This document shows, piece after piece, positions 22,221-34,900 of a DNA stretch of 64,000 nt (its first letter is position 1; each line of letters opens with the position of its first letter). The notes under the pieces were generated by a model, which did no database searches, was not told where the DNA came from, and worked only from the letters and a program-made list of their open reading frames with translations. The translations under genes were made by a program, and so were the position numbers. This DNA is from Cannabis sativa (Eukaryota > Streptophyta > Magnoliopsida > Rosales > Cannabaceae): the NCBI RefSeq assembly GCF_029168945.1, contig NC_083610.1, forward strand, positions 70,361,580 to 70,425,579. The letters are read 5' to 3'.

Positions 22221-23667
22221 TGATGTTATGAAGGTGGTTGCTTTATGAGGTAACATATATATTATTTATATGATTAAATGAATATGAATTCCATTATTGG
22301 TATAATTATTTTGTATTACCAAATATCTCTATACTGATGTTTATTCGTGGCAGATGCCAGTAGTGATTTGGATTTCATCTTATGAACAATGGGTGATGGT
22401 TTGATTCTTATTGTGTATAAATGATAATGTTCGAATAACAAACTATATGATTGTTATTATTACTTTTCTTGCTGAGTCCTTGTGACTCACGGGTGCTATG
22501 TGGTACAGGTAAAGGCAAAGAAAAGCTAGATCAACCATGAGGTGACAATCTTCTCCAGCAATGTACATATGGACCTCACTGGCCTGCGTGCCGAGTTGCT
22601 ACGAGTTGTTTTGGACTGGCTGTATCTGCTGTGTATTTTGATTTTATGTTTAAATGGTTGTCGTATATATTTCTTTAGCAAAACTTTTTATAACAGGGAG
22701 GAACACACTTTTTATGCTGTTATAATGTCCGTTTTTAGTGATTTATTTTAGTCAAGTTTTCAATATTATCACAGTTTTTAATAATTAATTATTCTATTAG
22801 TATTAATCTAGTTTATAAAATCACACACGTGGCGTCCCTATAGATTAAGGCGTTACAAAAACATTGAAACATAAATTAAAAATAAAACTAGTTCCATAAC
22901 AAAATACTTCATACCACATAATGCCTAATAAAACTAATTATAATTTTTTTTAAAAAAAATAGGGATCAATTATATATGAGACAAAAAAATCAGTTCCGTA
23001 AAGCAACTAAGATAAAAACTCACGCACAAAAATCAATTAAATAAAATAATTCAAACAAAAATATTTATTCAACATGCTCCAACCTACCAAATTATTACAC
23101 TCATACCATATCCACCCCGAAAATATTCATTTATTATGTTATATAACCAATTCTACTTTAGTTATAATCGGTTTGAGTTATTTCCTATTATTTGTTTTTA
23201 TTCATTATAACACTGTTATAGAACCGATTTTATTTCAATTATAACTGGTTTAAGTTATTTTGTGTTATTTATTTTTATTCGTTATGTTACAGAACCGGCT
23301 ATATTTCAATTATAACTGGTTTGAGTTATTTTGTATTATTTATTTTTATTCATTATATTTTAGAACCGGTTCTATTTTTGTTTATTTCTGAGACATCTAA
23401 CTTTTCGGCAACGTCTCTGGCGACGTTTTGGCGACACTAACTTTTCCGGTGACTTTTTCGGCACCGATATCTTTTTCGGTGTCGGTGACTTTTTCAGTGA
23501 CTTTTATTATTGTTTTAAAAATATGGGATTTCATCTTTCTTTTACAAAAATATGGCATAAAAATCCCATATAAATGTAAAAAAAAAAAAACCATAACCTC
23601 ATAGTATTATTTATTTATGCCATAAAAAAGTAAACTGTTATAAATTTTTCATATATTGTGTAATTAT

Positions 23668-23925
23668 TATTTCACAAATACACAAAAATAACAAAAAAAT
23701 TACAAAAATACGTTTGTACGGAATTTTAAATATTTTTATGATTTTTTTATTTTATTTACAGAAAATACGGTCTTTTTATGTTGTACTCTTGTTAATTTGT
23801 TGTTGATTTTTTGTTATATGTATGTTATTTTTTTATTGTTGTTTGAATGTTATTTTTCTGTTACTTTTATGTAATTTTCTTGTTGTTTTTGTGTTACTAC
23901 AATTGAAAACCGTAAAAATGTAATT
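23668..23925 (+). repeat. Dispersed repeat family R, copy 2
   Basis: Segment with tacggtctttttatgttgta and serial gttattttt units, matching 38940-39180 directly and 10626-10875 in inverse orientation. The remaining DNA to 24264 is AT-rich with no feature seen. Confidence 0.65.
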
Positions 23926-24269
23926 TTTTTACAAAATGTAATTTTTACATTGTATTTTATGTAAAAATCTTCAAATGTAAAAATGTAATTTTTTTACAAA
24001 AAAATTTATTTTATATAATTATTTATTTTAAAAATACTAATTTTTCACACCTTTGTACCTTATTTTTGCCACTTATTATTTCTTTTATCTTTTGTGTCAT
24101 AGAAGCTATTTTCAACTCCAAACAAATATAAAATTAAATTTATTCAAAATATTGTCAATATAAAAATATATTTTATTAATTCCATTAAAATATTACATAA
24201 AATTTAATGTATTTTTTTTTTTAAAAAAATGGCAATAAACTTCATTTAAATGGCCAAATCAGCCATTAC

Positions 24270-24681
24270 TGTTAGAATTTAGGATAAGATGAATGAAGTT
24301 CCATCTCAAAACTAATTGGAAAGAGTAGCTCATTCATTTTATATATAATATTATCTTTTCACATATTAGCAATGTGAGACTCTCTAACATCCCCTCTCAA
24401 GATGGTAGTTATTTTATTTACTTACCATCTTGGACAACTCGATTGTAAACGACTCTTTTTTGGTTCAACTCTTTTTTTGACTCTACTTCGATCGATTTTA
24501 TTTTTGGGTCAGATAGTCATTAGAGGGTTTTTTGTTTGTTTGTTTTTTTTTACTCTGATAATTTGGGATAAGACGAATGCGGTTCTATTTTAAAATCAAT
24601 TGACAATGAGAAGATCGTAGTTCATTCATCTTATGTATTCTATTATTTTTTTACACATTAGTAATATGAAACTCTCTAACA
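24270..24681 (-). mobile_element. TRIM (terminal-repeat retrotransposon in miniature), complete
   Basis: Two direct terminal repeats, 24270-24389 and 24554-24681, flank only about 165 bp of non-coding DNA. Each repeat contains aggataag-atgaatg-like, attcat-ttat and gtaatatgaaactctctaaca-like blocks; the outer ends are TGTTAG and CTAACA. The target duplication attac is perfect (24265-24269, 24682-24686). On the - strand a purine-rich tract (gagagggga) precedes the left repeat. A tatcagagt stretch next to the right repeat resembles the tRNA-Met primer site. It lacks coding sequence and depends on another element. Related LTR pieces lie at 16280-16365 and 53275-53735. Confidence 0.85.
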
Positions 24682-24744
24682 ATTACAATATTTTGTAATA
24701 ATACCGGAGCATTAATAACAATAAAAAGACAAACTTTTAAAAAA

Positions 24745-25140
24745 GGCTAATTAGCAATTTTTCCCTCTGAACTTTGATATATACTAAATCATGCCCCCTG
24801 AACTTTTTTGGCGGTTAAAAATTCCCTCTGAACTATTAAGATTGTTAGATTTAAGGACTTTTATCTAATTTTAGTAAAAAAATTCTAACATGGATGAAAG
24901 TTCAGGGGCATGATTTAGTACATATTAAAGTTTGAGGGGTATGATTTAGTAGATATCAAAGTCTGGAGAGCATGGTTTAGTACATAAACAATCACTGAAA
25001 CAGTAAAATTGAATGAAATTAGACAAAAGTCCTTAAATCTAACAATCTCAATAGTTCAGGAAGAATTTTTAACAACAAAAAAAGTTCAAAAAACATAATT
25101 TGGTATATATCAAAGTTGAGAAAAAAAAATTACTAATTAG
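24745..25140. mobile_element. MITE, family 1, copy 3
   Basis: Ends ctaattagcaattttt and aaaaattactaattag are inverses. The inner blocks (atatactaaatcatgccccc, ttaaatctaacaatctc) match copies 1 and 2. This is the best-preserved copy of the family. Confidence 0.8.
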
Positions 25141-25929
25141 TATTTTAAAAAATATCATTAATCAATTATAAACACCATATTAAACACAAGTAGCAATGCT
25201 CTTAAATTATTCAACGTAAAACAACACAGCAAGTCCCGAAGCAATAGCATTAAATTTATCGTGTTTGCCGTAATTGTAAACCAGCCTTTATTGATTTTAG
25301 TACATAATTAAATACAAAATTACGCATGTGAACAAATAAACGTGAAGAAATGTGCCATCACCGGTGGTCGTGGAGCACCCAACACACTATCTCTCTTTTC
25401 CTACTCTTTATTTTTTTAATTTTGTTTTTTCTTGGTAGAGTGAATTCAATCCAAATCAAACTTCCCTTCCCTTATATCATAATTAAATAAACAATCAAAT
25501 GTAAATAAAATAATGTTATTTATAATGTTAAATAATGAATACTCACATGCCCACACCAAAAAAAAAAAAAATGGAAAATTAATTTATTAAGTATTCCAAA
25601 GACCAATTGGAATTGTGAAGTACAAATATTATGGTAATTGGTGAAATTTTTTCTAATCGAATAACATATTTTGGGTAGGTTAATAGTTACTCTCAAATTA
25701 AAAATAGGATTTGTGTAACGCCCTATTAGTTTAGAGATGTCATTGTGTTTTTTAAATTATTGTGCTAAATTTTATCAATTAAAGAGTTTAGTGTAAAATC
25801 GTGTTTAACAAATTTTTTTTACTATAAACATAAACTTTGCTAATTATATAAATACATAAAGTTTACAGAAATCCTGAATCTATTTTTAAAATGTTTACAA
25901 AATACAATAAATCAAAAGTATCGCCGAGC
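25141..25929. other. Intergenic, with a gypsy-LTR-like start at 25715
   Basis: No gene. From about 25715 a stretch begins tgtaacgccctattag, the typical start of a gypsy LTR, and runs about 165 bp before similarity is lost near the LINE. Otherwise AT-rich. Confidence 0.45.
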
Positions 25930-28900
25930 AACTAACAAACTAAGCCCATGTCGTCCCAAAGATCTGAACATCCCAAATTTTGCTTTGAATGTGGCCTCCT
26001 TGGTCATCCTTTTGAGCATTGTGTTTCTTTTATGGAGCGCATCGACAGTGGCAATGATGACAAACTTCCTTATGGCCGATCGCTTAAAGGTGCCAAACTT
26101 TCGACAAATGGTTACGTAGCTACCGTACTGATTTTGCAAAAGAAAATGCGTGACCTTTTATTACGAGGCTTGCTCGCCATGCTCTCACAAATAGTCACCC
26201 AAGCCTATACTCTCGAGGCTTGCCTCAACCACGACCTCTATTTGAAGGGAAACACTCAAACCAACAACAACTTTCTCTTAGTTCCTGCTCAATTAGTGTA
26301 AATCTTCCAAGTAACCCTATTGCAAATGTTTCTAATGCTAGGGTTTTGTCAATATATAAATACACATATGTTTCTCTTTTGTTACCAATCACTTCCACAG
26401 TCACTACCAACATTTCTATCTCCAATACAGATAACCACAGAAGTACTCAAACTCCACCACCTTTCTCTTCACAATTTCATGCCACTAGTTCTCACATTCA
26501 TACCAATAACTCCATTTTAAGTCCATCAACCACTGAAATAGCCTCTTCTCATCATATTAATCAAACCAAAACATCTACGGCCTCCATAGCATCGATACAC
26601 TCGTGCACCAATCCTTCAATCACTGATATCTCTCACATGTACATTCTTGATGTTGGCCCTCATTCATCATCTCTAAATACCTTTGCCACGTACCCTCCAC
26701 TCACTAATTTCATTCCCACAAATTCACCCTCCCTTGCAACAACTATAAGTAGTCACTCGGGCCCTCAATACACTTCCACACCAGCAATAGTCACTACAAC
26801 TGCTGGTGTTATTCACCAAACTGACCCTCTCTCAATTATTGACAAGGAAAATGCATCGCCAAACTTAAATGTTAAGAGGCCAAATTATGCTTTCTCAATG
26901 AGAAAAATACTAAAAAGATGTTGTGGTATTAAAGGAACAACTTCTTCATCGTTGTCAAGGGAAGAAGGTTTTGAGATCTTAGTTTGACTTTATAGATTCT
27001 AGTTTCTCTCATGACTCAAGTGTAGAGGTTGCTATGCAGTCCCACAACTCACCATGACAATCCTTAGCTGGAACGCATAGGGTTTGGGGAACCCGAGTGC
27101 GTTCATATATCTTCGATTACTTGTTCAACAATAATCGTCCCATGTTTTGTTTCTCATGGAAACAAACTCAGTTTTAATTCGATTACTCGTATCTGACAAC
27201 CTTTACATTTTTGAAATGGAATAGAAGCTCACAGGGTAGGGCTAAGTGGTGGCCTCATGCTTTTATGGAATGATGATGTTGATGTTACTTTGTTAAACTA
27301 TGGTTGTACTTTTTTTAATTGTTATATCATTACTTCTAGGGGCTCGAGTTTTTACTTTACTAGTTTTTATGGTGCACCCAAAACAAGTAATAGGTCTGCA
27401 TCTTGGACTCTTTTTCAATGCTTTGCTTATGTTGCTCCTCTCAAACCTTGGTTCACTATTGGAGATTTTAATAAAATCCTTTCAAACAATGACAAATCTA
27501 ATTGGGGAGTCACAAATGGTTACTTTTTGAATTGTGTTTGATAATTGTTTTTTACATGAAGATCTTTATGATGGTGATCCATACAATGGATCAAGAGTTG
27601 TACAGCTGTAAATACAATTAAAGAACATCTTGATTGGTGTTTTGTCAACAACCATTGTGAGTCTTTTTTTACTACACCTAAAGTTAAACACTTAGACATT
27701 TAACACTCGGACCATCGTGCTATTTGTGCAACTTTCACTCGTGTTTTAGCTACCGATCTCCCTGTTAAGAGTAAGATTAGAGTCAGATTCAAGAAACTTT
27801 GGCTGACTGATCTAGAAAGTAGCAATATTATTTCCAAGAGTTGGATTTCTCCTGCCCAAACTAACCCAATTATTGCTGTACTTCGAATTTGGAATCATGT
27901 GCTACAAAATCACAATCTTGGCATACATGTAAATATGGAAAAATGAAGAAGAATATTCATGAATTACATGCCAAAGTTGCTGACTTGAATAATGTCACAT
28001 CTCGCGCCAGCAATAATATGTCAGATTTGAAACATTCTAAAACAATTCTTGAGGATTTATTGGAACGAAGAAGTTTATTGGCAGCAAAGTTTGAGGGTTG
28101 ATTGGCTAGCTTGTGGTGACAAGAATACTAAATTCTTCCACTCTATAGCCTCTACTCGTAAATCCAACAATTAAATTAAGTTCCTTTATGATGAATCAGG
28201 TCACAAAGTGCAGTCAAACGCTGAAATTACAATAGTAATTCATGATTATTTTGAAGATATTTTTACTGCCAGTGTTATTGATAAAGACACTCTTGCTACC
28301 ACTCTTGATTGCATTCCTACTTTGGTTAGCGCTAATTTAAATGAGAACCTTATAAAATATTTCTCAGCAGCTGAAGTATACACGACTTTGCATTCAATGG
28401 GGCCTGATAAAAGTCCCAGAATTGATCGCATGTTGGCCATATTTTATCAATAAAATTAGGTTGTTGTGGGCAATCTTGTTACCAAAGCTGTTTTGAGTAT
28501 TCTCAGTGATGGTGCTAATCCTTCGTGTTTAAGTCGAACAATTATTACTCTCATTCTGAAGATCAAAAGCCTCAATGCATGAAAGATTACAGGCCCATTA
28601 GTCTCTGCATTGTTATCTTCAAGCTTGTTACAAAAGTGCTTGTTGCAAGGTTCAAATAAGTCCTCCCATTGGTAATTATTCTGAATCGCAAAGTGCTTTT
28701 TTGCAGAATCATTTAATAACTAATAACATTTTGATGGCTTTTGAGTTGGTTCATGCTATCAAAAATTAAAACATCAACAGAAGGGCATTTCCACCTTAAA
28801 ACTCGACATGAGTAAAACATTTTACCGAGTGGAGTGGAAAATTATTGAAGAAGTCATGAGGAAAATGAGTGTTCATGAAAGATGGATTTCACTAATTAAT

Positions 28901-31040
28901 AACTGTTTAACCAAAAATATTTTTTTTCTCTTAAATGGGGAAGCCATTGAAGCTTTAATCCCAACTAAGGGTCTTAGACAGGGTTGTCCCTTGTCTCCCT
29001 ACTTGTTCTTAATATGCTTTGAAGTCTCTCAAGGCTTCTCTAATATGAGCAAAATTTTGACAACCTTACCGATTTCAAACTCACAAGACAAGCGTCTCCA
29101 ATCTCTCATTTGTTCTTTGCAGTTGATAGTATTTTTTTTTTATCAAGCAAATGGGAGATCTTGCATAGCCATCAAGAGGCCCATGGACACTTATCATCGT
29201 GTTTCTGGCCAAAATCTCAATTTGGAAAAATCGTTGTTATCTTTCTCCCCAAACACAACTTTAGCGGCTCAAATATTTTTCATCGACATCTCTCCATGCC
29301 TATTTGTGAATACCATAAAAAATATCTTAGGTTGTCATCTTATTCTAGATGAGATAAAAAGGAATTGTTTAGCAACATTAAAGAGAAGATTTGGAAACTT
29401 ATGCACACTTGGATTGAGATTTATTTTTCAATCGGGGTCGTGAAGTCTTTCTCAAAGCAGTGGTCCAATTAATTCGTACATATGTCATGAGCTGTTTTCG
29501 TCTACCAAGGTATTTTTGTAAACAACTTGAGTCAATGATGGCTAACTTTTAGTGGAGTATGAATAAAAACGGTTCGAAAATCCATTACATTCTTAGAATC
29601 TTCTTTGCAAAACCCAAGCTGATGGTGGCATGGGTTTTCGTTCTTTTGTCCACTTTAATCAAGTGTTGTTAGTAAAACAAGCTTGGAGAATCCTAGAGAA
29701 ATCAGACTCTCTTCTCAGTAAAGTGCTTAAGTGTTGATATTTTCCAAATAACTCTTTTCTTGAAGCATCTCTGGGTCACTCATCCTCTTTTAACTTGGCA
29801 GGGTATTCATTGGGCCATGGATCTTCTTTTAGCAGGCTTGCGTTGGAAAGTTGGTGAAGGGAGAAGGATTAAGTATAGTTTTGACCCTTGGATTCCAAGA
29901 CACAACACTTTCTTCCTTATTTGTTACACAGGTCCGAATGATGGGGTAGTTGCCAATTTGATAACAGATGAAAGAGAATGAAATGTTCCCTTACTGGAAC
30001 AGTTTTTTTCTCCCTTGGATGTGGACATAATTTTGACCATTCCGCTCAGTTTTTTCAGCAGCAAAGACAACTTGATTTGACATCATTACAACTCTGGTTT
30101 CTACACAGTTCAAAGCTACTACCATTTAGCATCAAGTCTTGATGAAACTAATCAAAGTTTAAGTTCACACTCGGCATCAACTTGGTGGAAGTTTTTCTGG
30201 TCTTTACATTTTCTTTCGAAGGTCAAAATTTTTGCATGGAAGGCCATCCACGATGCTCTACCGGTTTCTACCTCTTTAGTTCGAAGATAGGTAATCACAG
30301 ACTTAACTTTCTCTGTTTGTAATCAAGCATGGGAATCTGTTGAGCATGCACCTTTTAGTTGTAAATATACCCAAGTAGTATGGCGACACTTGAGTATGGT
30401 TTTTGATTGGCATTTTTCCCACTTAATGCATACGTGTGACTATTTATTTCATCTTTCTTCAATCTACTCCAATCTGGACTGAACGGAATCAAGTTGGACA
30501 CGGTCAAAAGGCAAAACCAGCAAAAGACCTTGCCTCTTTTGCCACAACTTATTTGAGCAACTTCCGATCAGTTAGGGATAAATACCATCATGAAGCTACT
30601 GCCAAGCCATTGCAGATTGCTTCTCTTGCTGCTTCCCAACCCCGTAGAAATCCTCTATGATTGGTGATTTTAAAATGAATATAGATGTTGCTGTAGATGT
30701 ATCATGAAATATTATTTGTGTTGGTGCTATTCTTCAGGACTTTAATAGCCAGATAGTGGCAGCCCTATCCATGTCGCTAATTGGCAATTTTAGTTCCCAT
30801 AAAATAGAGGCCAAAGCTCTTTATTTTCACAATCTAAATTGGACTCTCCATCGACAATTACCAATTGCACACATGGAGATGGATGCAATTATGGTTTCTT
30901 CTGCTTTGTGAGCTCCCTTCAATTCAATCTCTACTTTTAATGATTTGATTGTAGGCATTTTTAGTCTTTTATTCTTTTTCCCTAAACCTAATGTAACTAT
31001 TTTTCATGTCAAATGTATAGTCAATATTTACGTTGGGGAT
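25930..31040 (+). pseudogene. LINE (L1-type non-LTR retrotransposon), degraded
   Basis: Remnants in LINE order across shifting frames. A gag-like ORF1 has a CCHC knuckle (CFECGLLGHPFEHC, about 25980-26022) and the LPYG motif. A Ser/Thr-rich linker runs 26220-26987. The AP-endonuclease begins near 27057 (ILSWNA then GLGNPSA) and continues to 27541 (FTIGDFNKILS). The reverse transcriptase spans about 28100-29440 (GLRQGCPLSPYLF at 28970-29008). A zf-RVT region follows near 30190-30290 ([15 protein letters not shown]), then an RNase H-like tail at 30660-30920. The RT catalytic FADD is changed to FAVD near 29112-29124. Stops and frameshifts are numerous. No clear poly-A tail or target duplication. 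Dead. Confidence 0.88.
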
Positions 31041-31420
31041 ATATGATGCTTACTTTTGGTTGGAGAATATTTTTATGCGTATCTACTCTATTATTGTAAA
31101 TAACTCCTTTAATTTTTTTAATTTATAATAACAGGTATTTTACTAAAATAAATATACAAAATATATAAATATTTATTTAATAAATAATTTTAACAATATT
31201 TATATATTCTACTTATTAAAATAATTTATCACACAAATAATATCTCAAATTTATTATGTTTAAAATTATACGGTGGACGTACCATTACTATTGTTCACTG
31301 TTAAATTTAAATTCTATATATTATAATTTTTTTTTTTGAAAAGTACATATATTATAATTTAAGGTTTTTTTTTTTTTTAAAAAAAAAATTATTAAGATAA
31401 GAGATGGATGCAATATATAA

Positions 31421-31463
<43 letters not shown>

Positions 31464-31998
31464 GAGTAATATTATGAACACATATTTCACACGTAAACTT
31501 AACACAACACACCTATGAAATAAGTAACTTGAACCAATTACTTTTATTTAAGATCTCACATATTAAGAGTGACTTGATATATATAGGTGTATATTATATT
31601 TGTTTTTATAAATTTGGTAGGAATATATCACTAAAGCGGAAACCCCCACGTGTTACATACATGCAAAGTATGTGAATGAATGAATAACATGCACACATAC
31701 ACAACACAACCCTCGTAATAATAAGTTTCCATATTTTCTTATTTTTAATTTTTTAACACTAACAAATTTCCAACCTTTGCCTTTAATTTACCGCCTTCGG
31801 TTATCGCCGTTGGCTTTCGTCGGAAAGAACCCACGGCAAATCCTTTGTTCTCTACTCCATGACCATCTGATCATTCAGTAGTATCACATAATAATACGCC
31901 ACCGTTTTTGGTTCCTCCGCTGATAGCCAACGCCTTCGCTTTTCTTCCATCTTCAAACCACCATTTATTTTATATAAAAGTAACCTCGCTTTTATTCA
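31041..31998. promoter_or_regulatory. Upstream region of phospholipase D delta, with a G-box
   Basis: AT-rich, with an (AT)n tract at about 31426-31458. A CACGTG core (31647-31652, context cccccacgtgttac) lies about 350 bases before the PLD start codon and fits a G-box/ABRE, the site type bound by ABA-related bZIPs. Arabidopsis PLD delta is reported to be induced by dehydration and ABA, so the placement is plausible but inferred. A TATA-like tatataaaag stretch lies at 31971-31980, probably too close to the ATG to be the core promoter. Confidence 0.45.
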
Positions 31999-34900
31999 AT
32001 GGTGGAAGACAAGCCAGAGTCCGTGGTTTACCTCCACGGTGACCTTGATTTGAAAATCATAGAGGCACGGTGCTTGCCGAATATGGATTTGGTCTCGGAG
32101 CGTGTTCGCCGATTTTTCGCAGCTTTCAAAACTTGCCATTCGCCATTTTCAAGCAGTCACAAGCATAAGGTTCACCGGAATATAATCACCAGCGATCCCT
32201 ACGTCACCGTCTGCCTTGCCGGAGCAAGAGTTGCTCGAACTCGCGTCATCTCCAATAACCAGAACCCCAAATGGAACGAGCGCTTCAAGATTCCTTTGGC
32301 ACATCCAGTCTCTCACATTGAGTTCTATGTTAAAGACAACGACATGTTCGGAGCCGATCTGATCGGAGTTGCGTCGGTCTCTGCTCAGAAAATATTAACC
32401 GGCGAGGCGATTAGCGATTGGTTCCCAGTGATCGGCTCATTAGGGAAACCGCCCAAACCCAACTCCGCTATCAAAATCGAGATGAGATTTACAAAATGCG
32501 ACGACAACCCAATGTATCGCTTCGGCATATCGTCCGATCCAGACAATTACGGAATCAGAAATTGCTATTTTCCGGTCAGGCAAGGAGGGTCGGTGACGCT
32601 GTATCAGGATGCCCATTTTCCGGATTCGATGGGCAACAAAATTGAATTGGATAATGGGGCTCTGTTCAAGCAGGAAAAGTGTTGGGAGGACATTTGTCAC
32701 GCCATTTTAGAGGCCCATCATATGGTTTACATTGCTGGTTGGTCAATCTATCACAAGGTGAAGCTGGTGCGAGAGCCAACTAAGCCATTGCCTAGTGGTG
32801 GGAATTTGAATTTGGGGGAATTGCTCAAGTATAAATCCCAAGAAGGAGTACGAGTTCTTCTTCTTGTTTGGGATGATAAGACTTCACATAGCAAATTTTT
32901 TCTCAATACGGTATTAATGAAAAATCTTCTTTTAATATAATAAATAAATTGACTTTGAAATAAACTTGTTGTGAGTCAATCATGGATGGTACTTACTTGA
33001 AATTTCTTCATAGCATAAGAAAACAGAGTTTCTTTAAGCTCTCAATATATTAATATCATCATATATTCTACTTTTTATCTTCTTTTGAGATTATTTTTCT
33101 TTGATTTTATTTATTAATTTTTTCTTTGAAGAAATTATTTATTTTATAAATGTGATGGACTAACAAATGGATATATTATATGTAGACTGGAGTTATGCAA
33201 ACTCATGATGAAGAGACCCGCAAGTTTTTCAAGCACTCGTCTGTTACATGTGTGTTGTCACCTAGATATGCCAGCAGTAAGCTTAGCATTTTCAAGCAAC
33301 AGGCATGCTTTATACTATGGTCCAGTAATTGTTTCACCATTTAATTTTTCTCCATTCAAAATTCTTACTATATCTCATTTTATAAGGCTACTTTTCTTTT
33401 GCAATATCTTGATCATGACTTGCCACTTTCCTTAATGCAACTAAAGTTATGCTGTTAATGTCAAAAGAACACAAAAAGATAAAACAAAAAAATTGATGTA
33501 TGCATCATAGTAAGGTTTTTAGGCAAAGAATTAATATTGAATTTTTACTTGCTATGCTGATAATCGAGTTCAGGTCGTTGGAACCCTCTTTACGCATCAT
33601 CAGAAATGTGTAATTGTGGATTCACAAGCACCGGGGAATTACAGGAAGGTAACTGCCTTTATAGGAGGTCTGGATCTTTGTGATGGCCGCTATGACACAC
33701 CTCAGCATCGACTATTTCGTGATCTTGACACTGTATTTCAGGATGATTATCACAATCCAACTTTTTCTGTGAGTTTTGTTTCATTTCTTACCTTATTACT
33801 CTTGTACTTGAACAAAATTTTTATATGGATGCCATATTTCCTATGTATTTTCTGAATTTGTTTAGTTTGATATTGTTTTGTTTATGTGAGTGTATAGGCT
33901 GGAACTAAGGGTCCAAGGCAACCATGGCATGATTTACATTGCAAAATTGAAGGTCCTGCAGCATATGATGTGCTTAAAAATTTTGAGCAACGTTGGAGAA
34001 AAGCTACAAAATGGTCAAAATTGGGGCAACATTTTAAGCGGGTTTCTTATTGGCATGATGATGCTTTGATAAAGTTGGATCGCATATCTTGGATTCTTAG
34101 TCCTTCTCCTGGAATTCCCAATGATGATCCTGCATTATGGGTTTCCAAGGAAGATGATCCTGAAAACTGGCATGTTCAGGTTATAAATTAGTCCCCTAAT
34201 TGAATTCTTTCATACATTATATGATCTTAGCTTGTTTAGTTCTTTATCTTATTACTTGAATTTTCTTGAACTGACAGGTTTTCAGATCTATAGATTCAGG
34301 ATCTTTGAAAGGATTTCCTAAAGATATTTATGTAGCAGAGGCTCAGGTTCTTCACTCTGGCATATTTTATGTAAATTTGTCATTCGTTTTTTTGCATTTA
34401 TATATGTCAGATTGTTTGAAATTATTCTGTATTGCAGAATCTTGTCTGTGCAAAAAACTTGGTTATAGATCAGAGCATTCAAACAGCATACATCCAAGCA
34501 ATCAGAGCTGCACAACATTTCATTTATATTGAGAATCAATATTTTATCGGGTCATCGTATGCATGGCCTGCTTACAAAGATGCAGGTTTTGTAACTATCT
34601 CTACCTTCACTGTGCCAGACATGCCCAAATATGAGTGAAAGCTTAGTTATGTCGAAATTTGTTGCTGCCATTGCTCTCTCGCTAAGACAAACTTTTTTTT
34701 TTTGTTTTGATTCAGGTGCTGATAATTTAATCCCCGTCGAGTTGGCTTTAAAGATTGCTAGTAAAATAAGATCCAAAGAGAGATTTGCTGTGTATATTGT
34801 GATGCCAATGTGGCCTGAAGGTGTACCATCTTCGGCTACAGTGCAAGAAATACTATTTTGGCAGGTAAAAAAATTAAATTACAAGTATAGAAAATGACAG

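Larger units (their letters stand above)
20011..22857 (+). repeat. Ty3/gypsy (Del/Tekay-type) solo LTR, 2.85 kb, with perfect 5-bp target duplication
   Basis: Starts TGTAATATCCC and ends GGCGTTACA, with the target duplication aaaac on both sides (20006-20010, 22858-22862). No internal gypsy coding sequence is present, so this is a solo LTR left by LTR-LTR recombination. Near the 3' end is gctgagtccttgtgactcac followed by gtaaaggcaaagaaaagct, a segment I associate with Del/Tekay LTRs (knowledge-based). It interrupts the long-TIR element above. It contains an (ATT)n tract and a palindromic tandem repeat, listed separately. Confidence 0.85.
19480..23660. mobile_element. Long-TIR non-autonomous DNA element, split by a solo LTR
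   Basis: Left arm about 19480-20005 and right arm about 22870-23660 are inverted copies. They share agtttacttttttt next to atggcataaataaataat, then a GTCACCG/GCGACG-type segment, then about four tandem units of 60-70 bp containing the palindrome agaaccggttct and caaaccgattataattg. Without the LTR insert the element would be about 1.3 kb and non-coding. Exact ends and target duplication were not resolved. The class is uncertain (MULE-like or foldback). Confidence 0.65.

Noticed and set aside
26220..26987. 255-residue Ser/Thr-rich ORF as a separate gene
   Set aside because: It lies between the LINE gag knuckle and endonuclease and is best explained as the LINE ORF linker.
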